Of a stretch of DNA of 64,000 nt, positions 61,384 to 64,000 are shown in pieces (position 1 is the stretch's first letter; each line of letters begins with the position of its first letter). The DNA is from Natrinema hispanicum (lineage in GTDB: Archaea > Halobacteriota > Halobacteria > Halobacteriales > Natrialbaceae), in the NCBI RefSeq assembly GCF_004217335.1, contig NZ_SHMP01000003.1, forward strand, positions 1,054,001 to 1,118,000. Direction: 5' to 3'. The notes under the pieces were generated by a model. That model was not told the DNA's origin. It ran no database searches and saw only the letters and a program-made list of their open reading frames with translations. The position numbers and the translations under genes are program-made.

Positions 61384-62091
61384 GTGAAAGGACAGGAGTG
61401 GTACCAGGCCGACGACGTCGCCGAGGAATACGACGACAAGCGCTTCTCCCGGGGCGGACAGCTGATCGACCGTCGGGAGAAAGAAGCCGTCCTCGAGGCG
61501 ATCATGCCAGTCGAGGATCAGAAGGTCCTCGAAATCGCCTGTGGTACCGGGCGGTTTACCGTCATGCTCGCACATCAGGGAGCCGATGTCGTGGGACTGG
61601 ACATCTCGGCAGCGATGTTACAGCAGGGACGACGAAAAGCGCAGGACACCGATCTCGCGGGAACGCTCGAGTTTCTCCGGGGCGATGCGGGCCGACTGCC
61701 GTTTCCGGACGATCACTTCGATACCGTCATCGCGATGCGGTTTTTCCACCTTGCGGACGATCCGGAGGCGTTCTTAGAGGAGATGCGCCGCGTTTCCCGT
61801 GATCAGATCGTCTTCGATACGTTCAACCGCTTTTCGGCTCGCAGCATCTACAACTGGGCGCTTCCGATGGGGTCGCGGCTCTACTCGAAAAGCGAAATCG
61901 CGGTCCTGCTCGCGAAGACGGATCTAACACTCGTCGACGTCGAGGACGATTTCCTCCTTCCCTACGGGCTCTATCGGTCGATCCCTAACTCCCTCGCGTC
62001 TCCGCTTCGGGCGCTGGACAAGGCGATCGGTGAGTTGCCGACCACCGACCACGTCGCATCGGTCTCGTACTGGAACGCACGTGTTCGCTGA
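61384..62091 (+). CDS. Class I SAM-dependent methyltransferase
   Basis: A 235-residue methyltransferase starting at a GTG (61384). The SAM loop is LEIACGTGRF, followed by GLDISAAML (acidic motif II) and FDTVIAMRFFHLADDPEAF. The C-terminus carries a hydrophobic, loop-like block. The acceptor is unknown; its downstream neighbour is a glycosyltransferase 49 bases away, so lipid or sugar methylation is a possibility. Confidence 0.85.
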   Translation: MKGQEWYQADDVAEEYDDKRFSRGGQLIDRREKEAVLEAIMPVEDQKVLEIACGTGRFTVMLAHQGADVVGLDISAAMLQQGRRKAQDTDLAGTLEFLRGDAGRLPFPDDHFDTVIAMRFFHLADDPEAFLEEMRRVSRDQIVFDTFNRFSARSIYNWALPMGSRLYSKSEIAVLLAKTDLTLVDVEDDFLLPYGLYRSIPNSLASPLRALDKAIGELPTTDHVASVSYWNARVR

Positions 62092-62140
62092 CCCGACTGA
62101 AATCCAACCTATTTACTACGAGGGTCTCCTATAGGTGGGT

Positions 62141-63088
62141 ATGGAGCTCTCGGTGGTCGTCTCGACGCTCAACGACCGAGAGCGATTAGTGTCGTGTCTC
62201 GATGCGCTCGCCGAGCGAACGCCGACTGAAACCGAGTGCATCGTCGTCAACGGCCCCTCCTCGGACGGCACGACTGGCGTCGTCCGTGACCGCGACGACA
62301 TCGACGTGCTCGTCGAAATCTCCGAGCGCAATCCGAACGTCTCCCGCAACGCCGGCCTCGAGCTCGCGACGGGCGAGGTCGTCGCCTTCATCGACGGCGA
62401 GTACGCGATCGACCATAGCTGGTATTCAGCCATCGACGAGTCAATGGCTGATGGGACCGATGTCGTCACCGGTCCCGTGACCGGTCATCCCCTTCACGCC
62501 GGTCAGTCGTCCGACGCCGTCGCTGGCCGGACTGTAACCCATTTCCACGGAGACAACGCCGCCTTCGATCGATCCGTCCTCGATGCACTGGATGGCTTCG
62601 ACGAATATCTCACAGCGGCGGGTGAGCGCGACTGTGCACATCGGATCGCGAGCCTCGATTTCGAGGTGTCGTGGAACGCGGCGATGGCCGCTCGCTGTGA
62701 GGTCGGAACCGATTGCGGCGCGGTGATCGACTCGCGGGAATCTTCGTCGGAGCTTCGTTCTGACGGTGGCCGCACCGGTCCTGACTGGGGGGCGACCTAT
62801 CGGTCGCTGTCGTACCGGCTGGCGAAAAACTATGGGCTGCGGCCGGGCGTCTTCGCTCGGACTGCCGGGAGCGCAATTCGAGAAGGGGCTACTGGCGTGT
62901 GCCGGCTGGCGGCCGGCGAGGCGACACCAACGAGCTGGCTCTCTGATGGGACCGATGTCGTCAGGAACGTCACACGCGGCCTGTGGGATGGCGTCCGAGC
63001 CCGCTACCGTGATCGCTCGCCTCGCCGTAACCCCAACGGGCTCTCACAGCGACACGATCGCGCAGTGCAGGTCTACGACTGGCGGTAA
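62141..63088 (+). CDS. Glycosyltransferase family 2
   Basis: A 315-residue GT-A glycosyltransferase. Start MELSVVVSTLNDRERLVSCL, donor-site strand ECIVVNGPSSDGT, and the metal-binding position reads FIDGEY rather than the common DxD. The acceptor region TAAGERDCAHRI carries the catalytic ED-type pair as E-R-D. The last 100 residues are non-conserved. Likely in surface glycan synthesis. Confidence 0.82.
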   Translation: MELSVVVSTLNDRERLVSCLDALAERTPTETECIVVNGPSSDGTTGVVRDRDDIDVLVEISERNPNVSRNAGLELATGEVVAFIDGEYAIDHSWYSAIDESMADGTDVVTGPVTGHPLHAGQSSDAVAGRTVTHFHGDNAAFDRSVLDALDGFDEYLTAAGERDCAHRIASLDFEVSWNAAMAARCEVGTDCGAVIDSRESSSELRSDGGRTGPDWGATYRSLSYRLAKNYGLRPGVFARTAGSAIREGATGVCRLAAGEATPTSWLSDGTDVVRNVTRGLWDGVRARYRDRSPRRNPNGLSQRHDRAVQVYDWR

Positions 63089-63254
63089 CTGACGGCCTCA
63101 AAAGCGACACTCGAGCGCGCCAACCCAGTTAGCGGCATCGACGATCGCACGGGCAATCTGGTAGTGTATTCGAGGACACTCACGCTACCGATCAGTTTTC
63201 CTGACCGTCTTCGTCTGTTGGGATACGTCAAATGAACATTTCAGTCTAAGGTAC

Positions 63255-63264
63255 TTTTATCCCC
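63255..63264 (+). promoter_or_regulatory. TATA box of the SIMPL lipoprotein gene
   Basis: The TTTTATCC-containing stretch lies about 27-31 bases before the ATG at 63286, the leaderless spacing. Confidence 0.4.
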
Positions 63265-63285
63265 GTCCCCGACCGTCGATGAGGT

Positions 63286-64000
63286 ATGGATCGACGACAG
63301 TTTCTGGCGGCCTCGAGCAGCGGACTCACAGCAGCGGCGGCGGGCTGTCTGGGCAGTCCGCTCAGTAGTGACGATCCCGAATCGGGCCCCGGTGCCGACC
63401 CCGGAGCAGAATCGGACATGAAAGCACGAGACGGTGAGATCACGGTCAGCGCCAGCGGAGAAGTCGAAACCGAGCCGGATCAGGCGGTCATCGATGTCGG
63501 TGTGGAGGCGTCCGGCGAAAGCGCAGCCGCCGTCACCGAAGAGCTCTCGACCGGCGCTGCCGAGTTGCGGACGACGTTCGACGACCTCGGGATCCCCGAG
63601 GAGAACATCGAGGATGGACGATATCGGGTTCATCAAGCACACGGTCGAACCGCAACCGGCTATGAGGGGGCACACTCCTTCGAGGTGACGGTCACCGACG
63701 TCGACCGCGTCGGCGAGATTATCGATGCAGTGACCGAAGCCGGTGCGGACGACGTGGGTCACGTTCGCTTTACGCTCCGTGAGGAGACGCGATCCGAACT
63801 GCGAAACGACGCGATCGACGACGCACTGGCAAACGCCGACGAGGAGGCGTCCCACATCGCGGACAACCGTGGCGTCACACTCGAGGGGACGACGGCCGTT
63901 TCGACCGGTGACGTACGGGTTCACCCGGTCCATCTCGAAGCCGAAGCCATGACGAGCGCTGACGCGGCAAGCGGCGGGGCACCGCAGACTGAAATCGGGA
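63286..64000 (+). CDS. SIMPL-domain (DUF541) Tat lipoprotein, truncated by the window end
   Basis: 238 residues are visible. A twin-arginine signal (DRRQFLAASSSGLTAAAAGC) ends in a lipobox cysteine, so it should be exported folded and lipid-anchored outside. A linker of about 35 acidic residues is followed by the SIMPL domain: ITVSASGEVETEPDQAVIDVG, then YEGAHSFEVTVTDVDRVGEI. The C-terminus is off the window. Family function is unclear. Confidence 0.85.
   Translation, partial: MDRRQFLAASSSGLTAAAAGCLGSPLSSDDPESGPGADPGAESDMKARDGEITVSASGEVETEPDQAVIDVGVEASGESAAAVTEELSTGAAELRTTFDDLGIPEENIEDGRYRVHQAHGRTATGYEGAHSFEVTVTDVDRVGEIIDAVTEAGADDVGHVRFTLREETRSELRNDAIDDALANADEEASHIADNRGVTLEGTTAVSTGDVRVHPVHLEAEAMTSADAASGGAPQTEIG

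Noticed and set aside
1-64000. CRISPR array, tRNA or rRNA genes
   Set aside because: No regularly spaced direct repeats of 25-40 bases, no cloverleaf-like intergenic segment and no rRNA-like block were found when reading the gene-free stretches. An intron-containing tRNA could still escape reading by eye.

Overview
The window is a 64 kb piece of a haloarchaeal chromosome, most likely from the Natrialbales (Natrinema/Haloterrigena/Halopiger-like). This rests on high-GC codon use, very acidic proteins, archaeal-type informational genes (Orc1/Cdc6, TFB, RPA with its RPA-associated protein, GatD, archaeal MetRS), a SAMP1 ubiquitin-like modifier, and haloarchaea-specific families (HalOD1, DUF63, a cbaDBAC-type ba3 oxidase). 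No rRNA, tRNA, CRISPR array or intact transposase was seen.

Layout. 0-4.5 kb: nucleoside and pentose-phosphate salvage (nucleoside phosphorylase fragment, PfkB sugar kinase, ribose-1,5-bisphosphate isomerase, DeoC), with a HalOD1 and a DUF63 protein interspersed. 4.5-5.9 kb: HPP/UspA fusion. 5.9-8.3 kb: an AT-rich replication-origin unit with four copies of an 18-bp box, an AT-rich core and an orc1/cdc6 gene, followed by a chain of perfect hairpins. 8.3-12.3 kb: TrkA-type potassium channel diverging from two paralogous membrane proteins. 12.3-19.6 kb: SAMP1, GNAT, GatD, MfnA, MetRS and a TrkA-N membrane protein without a canonical selectivity filter. 19.6-25.3 kb: GYD protein, pyruvate kinase, NfeD/stomatin pair, winged-helix regulator. 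25.3-34.7 kb: HAD enzymes, DUF84 NTPase, TFB, AroD, AroB', a CARF-like regulator, SprT. 34.8-41.2 kb: zinc CDF transporter, amidase, AroA' and trpCBA. 41.3-46 kb: RHH protein, RPA operon, DHDPS-family aldolase, sugar-nucleotide transferase. 46-52.7 kb: ba3 oxidase (cbaDBAC plus a small divergent subunit), TauE/SafE protein and copper P-type ATPase. 52.7-64 kb: CDGSH protein, DAO oxidoreductase, Hsp20, radical SAM, TRAM, YkgJ, MBL, MarR, methyltransferase, GT2 and a truncated SIMPL lipoprotein.

How genes work together. Phosphorylase, kinase and R15P isomerase fit the haloarchaeal non-carboxylating pentose bisphosphate route from nucleosides. AroA', AroB', AroD and TrpCBA give the archaeal entry into aromatic biosynthesis and the end of the tryptophan branch. 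The oxidase, TauE/SafE and P-type ATPase form a respiratory copper-enzyme and assembly block.

The most striking non-coding structures are (i) the orc1-linked origin with its own box sequence, (ii) an 86-bp palindromic repeat found three times at the same length, each copy starting on the stop codon of the gene before it, plus diverged relatives, and (iii) two chains of perfect hairpins with three-base loops.
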